Shown: positions 1 through 7,340 of the stretch, one piece after another
How the letters are laid out: each line of letters begins with the position of its first letter
Numbering within the stretch: position 1 is the stretch's first letter
Assembly (NCBI GenBank): GCA_021298315.1
Contig: JAJTFC010000006.1
Location: 57,453-121,452, forward strand
Direction of reading: 5' to 3'
Length of the DNA: 64,000 nt
Source: Planctomycetaceae bacterium
GTDB lineage: Bacteria; Planctomycetota; Planctomycetia; Pirellulales; Pirellulaceae
Made by a program: the position numbers and the translations under genes
The notes under the pieces: generated by a model
Told to the model about the DNA's origin: nothing
Database searches by the model: none
The model's input: the letters and a program-made list of their open reading frames with translations, nothing else

Positions 1-820
1 CCTTGGAGTCTGGCGTAGCAAACTCGATCCCACCGTAGAGAACTTGGCTCAACGAATCGGCTTCGAGTTCCAAACCTGTGATTCCAAGGCTAACTCGCCA
101 ACCACTTCGCAACCAAAACTTGGTATTGGTTCGCACTAGTTCATGGAACTCTGGGTCGATCGCACATCGTACCAGAACACTGCGTGCGTCGCTGGCCAAG
201 GTCACCGAGAGGACATCGCCCACATGGAACCCCCGGTGAAGAATGGGCGTACCGCTGTCCAAACCATAACGTTTTGGGGAATCGAGGATGATTTCGACCG
301 ATCCCTCTTTAGGTCGAATCGGGGGGGCCGACTCCAAACCTGCAAAACGCTTGACGCTGTATTTGTCGCTCGGCCCGGGCTCCATCGCAATGTACTTAGG
401 ACCAACGATCGTATCGAGCCCCCGGATCGAATCAAAAGAGACAATCGGTCTGGCGATCCAAAAAATGGTTCCATCGGTAACGACGCGACGAGCACTGGGA
501 TTCAACCGCACTGAAACCAAAATCCCGGGCGTGGTATCTCGGGGCGACGATGATTCCGTCGTCGGTACCGCTAAAGCGATTTTTTCGACACGGCCAACCT
601 CAATCCCTCGGTAGCGTAGGGACTCCCCAGGTTGCAATCCATGCCCCTGCTCGAACTCGATGTGAATCAGATCCCCTTGGTTCTGATAGGCTCTTGCAAA
701 GAGGACGAGGCTCAAGACTCCACATAGCACCGTGACGAGCCAGAACCACGAAAGACGAGTTTGCTTCTTTGAGATCGGCACTGCCAGCGGCACTGTTTCT
801 TCACTCGAACTGGGCTGCAT
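1..820 (-). CDS. MCE (MlaD/PqiB-like) membrane-anchored protein, C-terminus beyond the window
   Basis: Reading leftward from an ATG at 818-820 gives 273 open codons that run off the window edge. Residues about 23-42 form a single hydrophobic anchor. An MCE domain follows (about residues 50-140, with GLQPGESLRYRGIEVGRV), and a second copy begins near residue 173 with GLDSGTPILHRGFHVGDV. The GL-x-x-G ... RG-x-x-VG pattern is the MCE signature. Two or more MCE repeats behind one N-terminal helix is the PqiB/YebT layout; that family bridges inner and outer membranes in lipid or hydrophobic-molecule transport. The rest of the protein, and any PqiA-like partner, lies outside the window. The divergent small gene at 935 leaves about 110 bp for a promoter. 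Family is confident; the specific substrate is not known. Confidence 0.85.
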   Translation of the reverse strand, partial: MQPSSSEETVPLAVPISKKQTRLSWFWLVTVLCGVLSLVLFARAYQNQGDLIHIEFEQGHGLQPGESLRYRGIEVGRVEKIALAVPTTESSSPRDTTPGILVSVRLNPSARRVVTDGTIFWIARPIVSFDSIRGLDTIVGPKYIAMEPGPSDKYSVKRFAGLESAPPIRPKEGSVEIILDSPKRYGLDSGTPILHRGFHVGDVLSVTLASDARSVLVRCAIDPEFHELVRTNTKFWLRSGWRVSLGITGLELEADSLSQVLYGGIEFATPDSK

Positions 821-934
821 TACAAGGATTCTCGGTTTTCAACGATTCCGGGGTTTGTATCACTCGACCCTTGATTGTACGATAATCGAGTCAGAAAAGA
901 GAGATTCAAGGCTCGATAGAAACGGAGCATATCC

Positions 935-1138
935 ATGAACGATACGTTGCAAATACTCACTGGTCGAATTGCCGGACCTTTGGCACACGCCGGACACGGC
1001 CCGGTCGATGCGAACCACCCACTCCATTACTTGACCACCCCTGAGCATTTTTTGGGAGTGCTGGGCCTCGTCGCCTGTGTCGTCTGTGCTACATGGTTTA
1101 TCAGTCGATTGATTTATCGGATTTCAAATCCGACCTGA
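935..1138 (+). CDS. Small single-pass membrane protein, function unknown
   Basis: A 67-residue protein starting at ATG 935, with a short purine stretch (GGAG) about 6 nt upstream. The N-terminal half is His/Gly rich (HAGHGPVDANHPLHYL). The second half holds one hydrophobic helix (about residues 40-58, LGVLGLVACVVCATWFI) followed by a basic tail, so it is probably anchored with the His-rich part on one side of the membrane. The 3' end overlaps the convergent SIMPL gene by 25 bp, which weakens but does not exclude the call. I do not recognise a named family. Support is protein-like composition, membrane topology and a plausible ribosome site. Confidence 0.6.
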   Translation: MNDTLQILTGRIAGPLAHAGHGPVDANHPLHYLTTPEHFLGVLGLVACVVCATWFISRLIYRISNPT

Positions 1139-2160
1139 ATGCTAACCGATAAAACGAGGTCATTCGGGTTCGATTGAAGCACCCGTCGCTCGGTTTTCTC
1201 TTGAGCATCTTGAACCGCATAAGGGGTAGTCACTAGCACACCGTTGACATAGGACGGGCCGGTGTTGGTGGGACTTGGCGCCAAGGATTGGATGGTCGAA
1301 CTGATCATTCGGACTTCTCCAAGCTGCTTGCCGGCGGCTTCTGCTAAACGCTGTGCTTGCCCCTTGGCTTTCTCAAAGCACTTCTTCAAGGCTGCGGCTT
1401 CTTGACCCTCACTCAGTACTCCTACGTAGAGAACTTGAGAGTCGACATTGCCAGTCGGCATCGATGAGGAAACATAAGCACTCGCACCCATCAAAGGCAT
1501 GATCTGCTCGAGCTCTTCCTCGGAGAGTTGCACCCGCAACTTGGTACCTCGAAAGTCCTTTGACTGTGCCAACCGACGAAGCTTGGCACCAAACTCAATA
1601 CTCCCATCGAGCGTCTCTTCCGTGATAGGCCACTCGGCCACAAGCCGATTGGTCGCAGCATGAATAAACGGCAGCGGTTCGGAATCCCCATCGAGTTCCT
1701 CCTCTTCTTGGAGGAGCATTTCGCGCAAGCGACCCCGCATTTGCGGATTGTTCACCTGCATCTGTGCCGCCTGTCGACGCATCCACTGACGTGCCGACTC
1801 GGGATTCTCGACGAAAGGAACCGTGTTGGTCAAGATGGGCATCGTCCAGCGATAAGTGCCGTCGGTGCGACCGAGTTCACCTAAGAGTTTTTCGACCGTT
1901 TTGCGATGCTCCCGAATTGATGCGATCGCTTCCTCACCCTGGCGACCTTCGACTCGAAATGGAACGCGTAACTGAACAGCAACAGGTTGAAGCGTCACAG
2001 ATTCTTGAGCAGACACACTCAGCAGCGGCGCACTTGCGACCGCTCCACTCGAAGCACCGCTGTTCTGAGCCGAGCACATCGATGCTCCAAGAAGACCAAA
2101 CAAGACCGTTAGACAGCCAATCAACCAATGACGCAACAAGATGACAGCCTCCAGAACCAC
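1114..2160 (-). CDS. SIMPL (DUF541) domain exported protein
   Basis: A 348-residue protein with an N-terminal hydrophobic signal segment (about residues 8-30, ending near SMCSAQ). The C-terminal part carries the typical SIMPL helix A-x-x-x-A-x-x-LAEAAGKQLGEV (about residues 262-282) and ends with a beta strand LVLSVSIQVGFEI, as expected for the DUF541 family. Family members are periplasmic or envelope proteins of unclear biochemical role. The middle (about residues 100-170) is Gln/Glu/Met rich and has no recognised domain. It lies 91 bp downstream of the DUF1080-PhoD gene on the same strand, so it may be co-transcribed with that cluster. Confidence 0.8.
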   Translation of the reverse strand: MVLEAVILLRHWLIGCLTVLFGLLGASMCSAQNSGASSGAVASAPLLSVSAQESVTLQPVAVQLRVPFRVEGRQGEEAIASIREHRKTVEKLLGELGRTDGTYRWTMPILTNTVPFVENPESARQWMRRQAAQMQVNNPQMRGRLREMLLQEEEELDGDSEPLPFIHAATNRLVAEWPITEETLDGSIEFGAKLRRLAQSKDFRGTKLRVQLSEEELEQIMPLMGASAYVSSSMPTGNVDSQVLYVGVLSEGQEAAALKKCFEKAKGQAQRLAEAAGKQLGEVRMISSTIQSLAPSPTNTGPSYVNGVLVTTPYAVQDAQEKTERRVLQSNPNDLVLSVSIQVGFEIR

Positions 2161-2251
2161 AAAGGAGCGTTGAAATGAGCCTGCTTTATCATACTACGAA
2201 GCTCTGTTGATTGTCCCCCAAAAGCCTTGGACAAAAACTTTTTCCTCAAAG

Positions 2252-4396
2252 TCACCTTTGCAATCCATCGATCTTGAAAGACTCTGGAAATGCAAACTCG
2301 CTTACCTGTTTGCCCGTGACATCGTGATGGCGAATCGTGAGCCTCGGAATCGACCCGGTTGCATCATAAGTCAACTCACCGGAAAGAAAGCCACCTTGAA
2401 CCCGAAGAAAGCGGTGCTCGGGTCGCGTATCGCCGACTTTCCAACCCAGTTCGTGATTCTCACTACCCGGCCCACACCCAAACTCCCATACCTTCGTTAC
2501 CTCATCGACCGATGCATATTGCCAATGGCGATCACCGCAACAGAGAATCACTCCTGGGACTTTTGAAAACATCTGACGAAGTTCATTCCCCTCATGCTCA
2601 AAGACCGCATTGGCGTGATTGTCTTTCTTGTTGTCACGATCAGGCCCGACAATCGGTGTAGGAGTGCAAATAAGTTTGTAAGTGGCTTTGGATTCTTGTA
2701 GCGATTTCGAGAGCCACGCCTTTTGCTGGGAACCTAGGATGGTTTTTTCGGGACCATCGGCCAAGGTATTAGGACTTCGATAGTCGCGGCCTTCGAGAAT
2801 CCACAACTGAAGTTCTTTCCCCCAGTGGACAGTCTGATAGCGCTCGGGTTTGCTTGGAAACTGCTCTTCATTGAACAACTTCTTTCCTTCAGCGAACGTT
2901 ACTGCTCCATACGTCTGACCGGGCCAGCAGTCGTTCGCTAGCGTGTCATGATCATCTTTGATGAAATACGATGTCGTGTGGTTGTAAAAATCGCGATTGC
3001 TTGGAAGCCCAAAGATCCTACCCCACTTGAATCTCATCAGTGGGACGGTAAGTGCCCAGGGGTCGGGTTTGTCGTAGTACTCGATGTCCCCAGCATGGAC
3101 GATAAAGTCCGGGGCGATCGCCTTCATCGCCGGGTAAATCTTATGCCCATTCGGGCCGTCGTCACGTCGAATGAAGTCATGGCAAGTGGTGATACAGAAC
3201 TTCACCGGACTGCTTTCGCTTTCTGCCGGTGCTGTTTTGAAAGCACCTCGTATCGCTGCTGTAGGGGAACCATCGAGGTTTTGTGCCTCGAGGATCGTGA
3301 TGTAAGTAACACCTGGTTTCAAACCTTCCAGTTTCCACTGCGCAGTAAAGTCATTGGCGGCTTGGGTGGTGATCCATTCCAAGGATTTGACATCCTTGCG
3401 ATGCTCCTCTTGAAAATACGAAAGTCGCACCCGCCCGGCCTTACCCGGACACGCTCCGGTCATTTCATCCAAGCCTGCACCGTCAGGGAGTTGCAGTTGC
3501 TCGAGTTTGCTAGGATCCTTGAGCTTCGCAAGCTCGCTGGCTTGCCCGTTGGAGATGCTCTTAAAGGGCTTACCATCGAGAAGTATCTCCGGCCTGCTGG
3601 TCGTACGCGTCCAGAGCACAATGCTGCTTTGGTCGGCCCAACTGTTTCGGCTGGCGTTGGCTAAAAAAGGTCCTTCGTTGTCGATGGCTTTCAGGTCGGG
3701 TGCATTGAGCGGTTTAAATACAAAATCTTTGTAGATCGTCACACCACCGTGGTCCGTTAGCATGAATCGATCTTGATCACCGCTTCGCCCGAAATCGCGT
3801 GCACCATAAAATTTGCTAAACGCTATAAGGGTGTCCCAGGCGGCTCCGGAAGTCGTTCCTGTGGTGACCAACTCCCCATTGAGGTAATGCTCGATACTGT
3901 CTCCTAACGCAACGATCTTGGCTTGATTCCACTGGCCCGGAGGATGGAGAGTCTTTTCCTTTTTGGGCCCTACCAAGTCGTAGATCGAAGCGGTCGAAGT
4001 GTTGGAAGTGCTATCGGCGGGATTATCCAAAATTTGGTATTCCAAACCGAGATAGTTGCTATCGAAAATAGTTGTTCCGAATCGGCGCACACGGTACTTG
4101 AGTCCACCGTTGACCCCTTTTTGTATTTTCCAACTAAAGGAGAGTTCGAAGTTGGAGGGAAGTGGCCGACTGACGATGTTGCCACCTTGACCAGGCTTTA
4201 CAAGTGCAACTGCACCATCCTTGAACTCCCATCCATCGGAGACCTGCTTGCCATCGGTTGTCTGCCAAAAATCGCGCTCGGCCCAGTCGTCCTGTGCGGT
4301 GGACGCTGAGCAAAAAATTACGAGAAAACAGATCTTACCAAGGAGCACTTTGAGCCTGTGCTCAGGATACCGACGACGGAAACATTCACGTTGCAT
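2252..4396 (-). CDS. DUF1080 - PhoD-type metallophosphatase fusion, exported
   Basis: A 714-residue protein with a signal peptide (hydrophobic core about residues 17-30, cleavage near SASTAQ). Residues about 37-230 are a DUF1080/LamG-like jelly roll (GGLKYRVR, YKDFVFKPL). Residues about 245-700 match the PhoD/metallophosphatase fold: an N-terminal Ig-like part with VLWTRTT, then metal-site motifs HAGD (434-437), KDDHD (480-484) and CGDRHW (620-625). PhoD enzymes are secreted alkaline phosphatases/phosphodiesterases that use metal ions. Fusion to a sugar-binding/hydrolase jelly roll suggests a phosphorylated polysaccharide or polymer substrate (inference). It follows the PPC gene by 97 bp and may be the distal gene of the DUF1549-DUF1501-PPC cluster. 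Confidence 0.88.
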   Translation of the reverse strand: MQRECFRRRYPEHRLKVLLGKICFLVIFCSASTAQDDWAERDFWQTTDGKQVSDGWEFKDGAVALVKPGQGGNIVSRPLPSNFELSFSWKIQKGVNGGLKYRVRRFGTTIFDSNYLGLEYQILDNPADSTSNTSTASIYDLVGPKKEKTLHPPGQWNQAKIVALGDSIEHYLNGELVTTGTTSGAAWDTLIAFSKFYGARDFGRSGDQDRFMLTDHGGVTIYKDFVFKPLNAPDLKAIDNEGPFLANASRNSWADQSSIVLWTRTTSRPEILLDGKPFKSISNGQASELAKLKDPSKLEQLQLPDGAGLDEMTGACPGKAGRVRLSYFQEEHRKDVKSLEWITTQAANDFTAQWKLEGLKPGVTYITILEAQNLDGSPTAAIRGAFKTAPAESESSPVKFCITTCHDFIRRDDGPNGHKIYPAMKAIAPDFIVHAGDIEYYDKPDPWALTVPLMRFKWGRIFGLPSNRDFYNHTTSYFIKDDHDTLANDCWPGQTYGAVTFAEGKKLFNEEQFPSKPERYQTVHWGKELQLWILEGRDYRSPNTLADGPEKTILGSQQKAWLSKSLQESKATYKLICTPTPIVGPDRDNKKDNHANAVFEHEGNELRQMFSKVPGVILCCGDRHWQYASVDEVTKVWEFGCGPGSENHELGWKVGDTRPEHRFLRVQGGFLSGELTYDATGSIPRLTIRHHDVTGKQVSEFAFPESFKIDGLQR

Positions 4397-4493
4397 TTCG
4401 ATAGCGTCCTTCGATGCGCTTGCTCTTTAGATGGCTCTGACCGGGTTGCAATTATAGCGCGCCCGAGGCTAATGTGCATGCGTTGAGTACGAA

Positions 4494-6020
4494 CTAGGGA
4501 GCTATTTTAAGCCACAAGTAAGGCTCTTTGGTGTTTGAGGCGCCAGCAAGCCTCGCTTCAGCTTTACCTTGCGTCTGAACCTCGATCGAAATCGGTCCAG
4601 ACCAACCCATCTGTGGAGTACCGTCTGGCTTAGGTACGGCCACCACCTTTAAGACCACTTTCTTTTCACTATCCTCTTTCATCTTTGAAAGTACCGGCTC
4701 GCATGTGTATTCAGGACCAAGCCCCTTGAGTGCGATCGTGGCTTCCTGGGCACATCCATGAGTACGTTCAAGTGTCACTTCGATCTCCGTTGGCTTATCT
4801 GGCTTGCCTTGGATCAGATCGTTTGCAACGGAACCGAGAACCACAGGAAATTCATTTTCCAACTCTAAACGGTATCGAAACTCTGCACCATGACGACCAT
4901 GCAAATCGCGAATTGCAATCCGATACACTCCGGCTGTTTTCATCTGGCTAGCCAACACAGGATCTTTGATCTCCCCAGACTCACCCTGCTTGGCTTGCGA
5001 TTTATTATCTGCTCCGAAGACTTCGATCACCGCATCGACAGGGGAACCAAGCGACTCTGCAAAGGCAGTGATCTTCCAAAAACCTGCTTCCTTGGTCTCG
5101 ATCTGTAAGACGTCTTCGTCTTTAGGCGATTCGAGTGTTCCATAAAACGCATAACGATTTTGGTTTTCTACCAAAGTTACCACTGTGGGCGTTTCTCTCT
5201 GACTCGGTTCGCTGATGGCTAGGGCCTCGGATTGAAAACCAAGGGCCAGATCGTCTACATCGCCCACCAAACACTGCAATCGATACAAGTACTTGTCACC
5301 CCCCGCATAGCCGATCGTACTGTCGGGGGACTCAGGAAATGCGTAGATGCGAACTGAAAACAGTCCCTCTGCAGGAGCGACAAAAACCAAGCGCGGATCG
5401 AGCCCAAGGGCATCGAGGTTCTGTGCAAGAATGTTTCCTCGCTGGTCGACGATTTCCAAACAAGCATCCATCGGAGACTTGAGCTTCCGATTTGCCTCAA
5501 GACTTGCGACGAGACGTTGGCCCTTGCTGAGTTTGACTTGGTAGTGATCGACATCTCCAGATTTTTGGAGCATTCCATGGACCTGTGCAGGCACCGCTTC
5601 GATCACTTGAGGCTTAGCAAAAGCATCGTTAGGTTCCACTTCAAGGACATCTGGATGCTCACTAACGAGAAAACGCAACAATGGCGAGACGCTCTCGGGA
5701 CTATGGAGTCGAACCCAGTGCAGACCGAGATTGGCATTTGCCGGAATATTCGCAACAATCTTTCCTGGGGTTTCGCTAGCGAACCATTGGATTTGGTTCG
5801 GTTGAGACCAAAATGCAACTGGCCATTTTTCGTACTTGCCAGGCAGTTCGATCGTGACGCTCGTACCTCTCTGGCCCCCAACAGGCAACAGCCTAGCGGA
5901 GTCTAAATTCTGAGCTTGGGCCAACGATGCCCAAAGGGATCCGATAACTAGCGATAAACGAAGTGCAAATCCGATCCATGGACCAACACCGATCATCTCC
6001 TGGAGTTGGTGATTGGTCAT
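4494..6020 (-). CDS. PPC-domain exported protein of the DUF1501/DUF1549 cluster
   Basis: A 508-residue protein with a signal peptide (about residues 12-36, ending SLAQAQ; a start at Met10 is also possible). A first beta domain precedes a pre-peptidase C-terminal (PPC) domain at about residues 135-260 (EVEPNDAFAKPQVI ... GDVDHYQVKLSKGQRLVAS). A second PPC-like domain follows at about 290-400 (PKDEDVLQIETKEAGFWKI), then an Ig-like tail. No protease domain is present, so this is a binding or scaffold protein and not a peptidase. The start lies 3 bp after the stop of the DUF1501 gene, indicating translational coupling. In planctomycetes such PPC proteins often sit beside DUF1501/DUF1549 pairs (established neighbourhood); the function is unproven. 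Confidence 0.82.
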   Translation of the reverse strand: MTNHQLQEMIGVGPWIGFALRLSLVIGSLWASLAQAQNLDSARLLPVGGQRGTSVTIELPGKYEKWPVAFWSQPNQIQWFASETPGKIVANIPANANLGLHWVRLHSPESVSPLLRFLVSEHPDVLEVEPNDAFAKPQVIEAVPAQVHGMLQKSGDVDHYQVKLSKGQRLVASLEANRKLKSPMDACLEIVDQRGNILAQNLDALGLDPRLVFVAPAEGLFSVRIYAFPESPDSTIGYAGGDKYLYRLQCLVGDVDDLALGFQSEALAISEPSQRETPTVVTLVENQNRYAFYGTLESPKDEDVLQIETKEAGFWKITAFAESLGSPVDAVIEVFGADNKSQAKQGESGEIKDPVLASQMKTAGVYRIAIRDLHGRHGAEFRYRLELENEFPVVLGSVANDLIQGKPDKPTEIEVTLERTHGCAQEATIALKGLGPEYTCEPVLSKMKEDSEKKVVLKVVAVPKPDGTPQMGWSGPISIEVQTQGKAEARLAGASNTKEPYLWLKIAP

Positions 6021-6023
6021 CGA

Positions 6024-7337
6024 CTACATGAGTTCTTTGATGGGAGTCGGATCGCTGACCAAGTGTGTCGGTCGGCCCGATGGGGTGTAATAGACTTTGT
6101 CTGGATCGATACCCATCTTCAGATACACTGTCGAGACAAAGTTCTCTGGGGCCAAGATCCGTTCGCATGCCGAGTGGCCTTGGCGATCGGTTGCTCCGAT
6201 GACTTGACCACCTGGGGTACCGCCACCTGCGAACAAGATCGACATGGCGTTTGCCCAGTGATCGCGGCCCGCTTTGCTCTGACCTGGGAGCGTACTGATT
6301 TTTGGAGTACGACCGAATTCACCAAGCGCGATGACCATGGTCGTTTCGAGCAATCCGCGTTGATCCAGGTCGCTGATGAGTGCAGCGACGGTTTGATCCC
6401 AAGATGGCAGACGGGTCTTGAGTGCCCCGAAGAGATCCGAGTGATGATCCCAACCACCATCGTAGAGAGTCACAAAAGGGACTCCGGCTTCGACCAGTCG
6501 TCTTGCTAGCAGCGCTCGCTGGCCAAAGCTATTGCGTCCATAAGCGTCGCGGGTAGCATCGGACTCCGAATGGATATCGAAGGCTTTCTGCGCTTCGGGC
6601 GTTGTGATCAACTCGACGCCTTGCTGAAAGAATTCGTCGACTGCAACAACAGGATCCGCTGTGGATGGATCAGAAAAACGCGGAAGGCGATCGACCAAGT
6701 GACGAAGATCCCGACGGGATTGGAATCGCTCATCATTGATTCCACTAGGAAGCTCTACATCGCGAACTCGGAAGTGTTTGTTGTTGGGATCTCCACCGAC
6801 AACAAACGGAGCGTACTTGGCACCTAAGAAGTTCGGGCCACCTGAGCGCGACATGCTGGGCATTGAAAAATACGGAGGGAGTCCGTGAGGTGCGGGACGC
6901 TCTTTGGCAGCCACCGATCCGAGGCTCGGATGGAAAGAAACAAACGCGCCGCAACCGACGGGGATTCTCGGCGGAGCACCGGTCATCATGTAGTGGTTGC
7001 CTGCTCCATGGTTGCCTTGGTTGTGGCATACCGAGCGTACGATCGCGTACTTATCGGCCATGTTTGCGAGTTTGGGCAGATGCTCGCAGATTTGGATTCC
7101 TGGGACATTGGTATTGATCGGCTGGAACTCGCCGCGGATCTCTACTGGAGCTTCGGGCTTGGGGTCGAAGGTCTCGAAATGGGTCGGTCCACCGTCCATC
7201 CAAATCAGAATGCAGCTGGCCGTTTTTCTTCCTGCGGGCAAGCTTGCCGCGCAAGCCTCTCGCAGTTCGAGTAAGTTCGTGAAACTGCCGCCGGCTAGGC
7301 CAGCGACTCCCAATTGAAGCCAATTACGTCGGAGCAT
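6024..7337 (-). CDS. DUF1501 protein (alkaline-phosphatase/sulfatase-fold), Tat-like leader
   Basis: A 437-residue protein whose N-terminus (MLRRNWLQLGVAGLAGG) looks like a twin-arginine or lipoprotein-type leader. Hallmarks of DUF1501 are visible: ILIWMDGGPTHFETFDPKP (about residues 43-61), the HNQGNHGAGNHYMMTG segment, VTLYDGGWDHHSDLF and ALGEFGRTPKI. DUF1501 proteins share the fold of sulfatases and alkaline phosphatases but lack the classical catalytic Cys/Ser loop; their reaction is unknown. The gene is tightly coupled: it starts 4 bp after the DUF1549/1553 gene ends and stops 4 bp before the PPC gene begins. This three-gene arrangement is characteristic of planctomycetes. Confidence 0.93.
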   Translation of the reverse strand: MLRRNWLQLGVAGLAGGSFTNLLELREACAASLPAGRKTASCILIWMDGGPTHFETFDPKPEAPVEIRGEFQPINTNVPGIQICEHLPKLANMADKYAIVRSVCHNQGNHGAGNHYMMTGAPPRIPVGCGAFVSFHPSLGSVAAKERPAPHGLPPYFSMPSMSRSGGPNFLGAKYAPFVVGGDPNNKHFRVRDVELPSGINDERFQSRRDLRHLVDRLPRFSDPSTADPVVAVDEFFQQGVELITTPEAQKAFDIHSESDATRDAYGRNSFGQRALLARRLVEAGVPFVTLYDGGWDHHSDLFGALKTRLPSWDQTVAALISDLDQRGLLETTMVIALGEFGRTPKISTLPGQSKAGRDHWANAMSILFAGGGTPGGQVIGATDRQGHSACERILAPENFVSTVYLKMGIDPDKVYYTPSGRPTHLVSDPTPIKELM

Positions 7338-7340
7338 GGT

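Noticed and set aside
2948..3664. Rightward 238-codon frame opposite the PhoD gene
   Set aside because: It lies entirely antisense to a clearly functional phosphatase, has an atypical Cys/Arg-rich composition and no family features.
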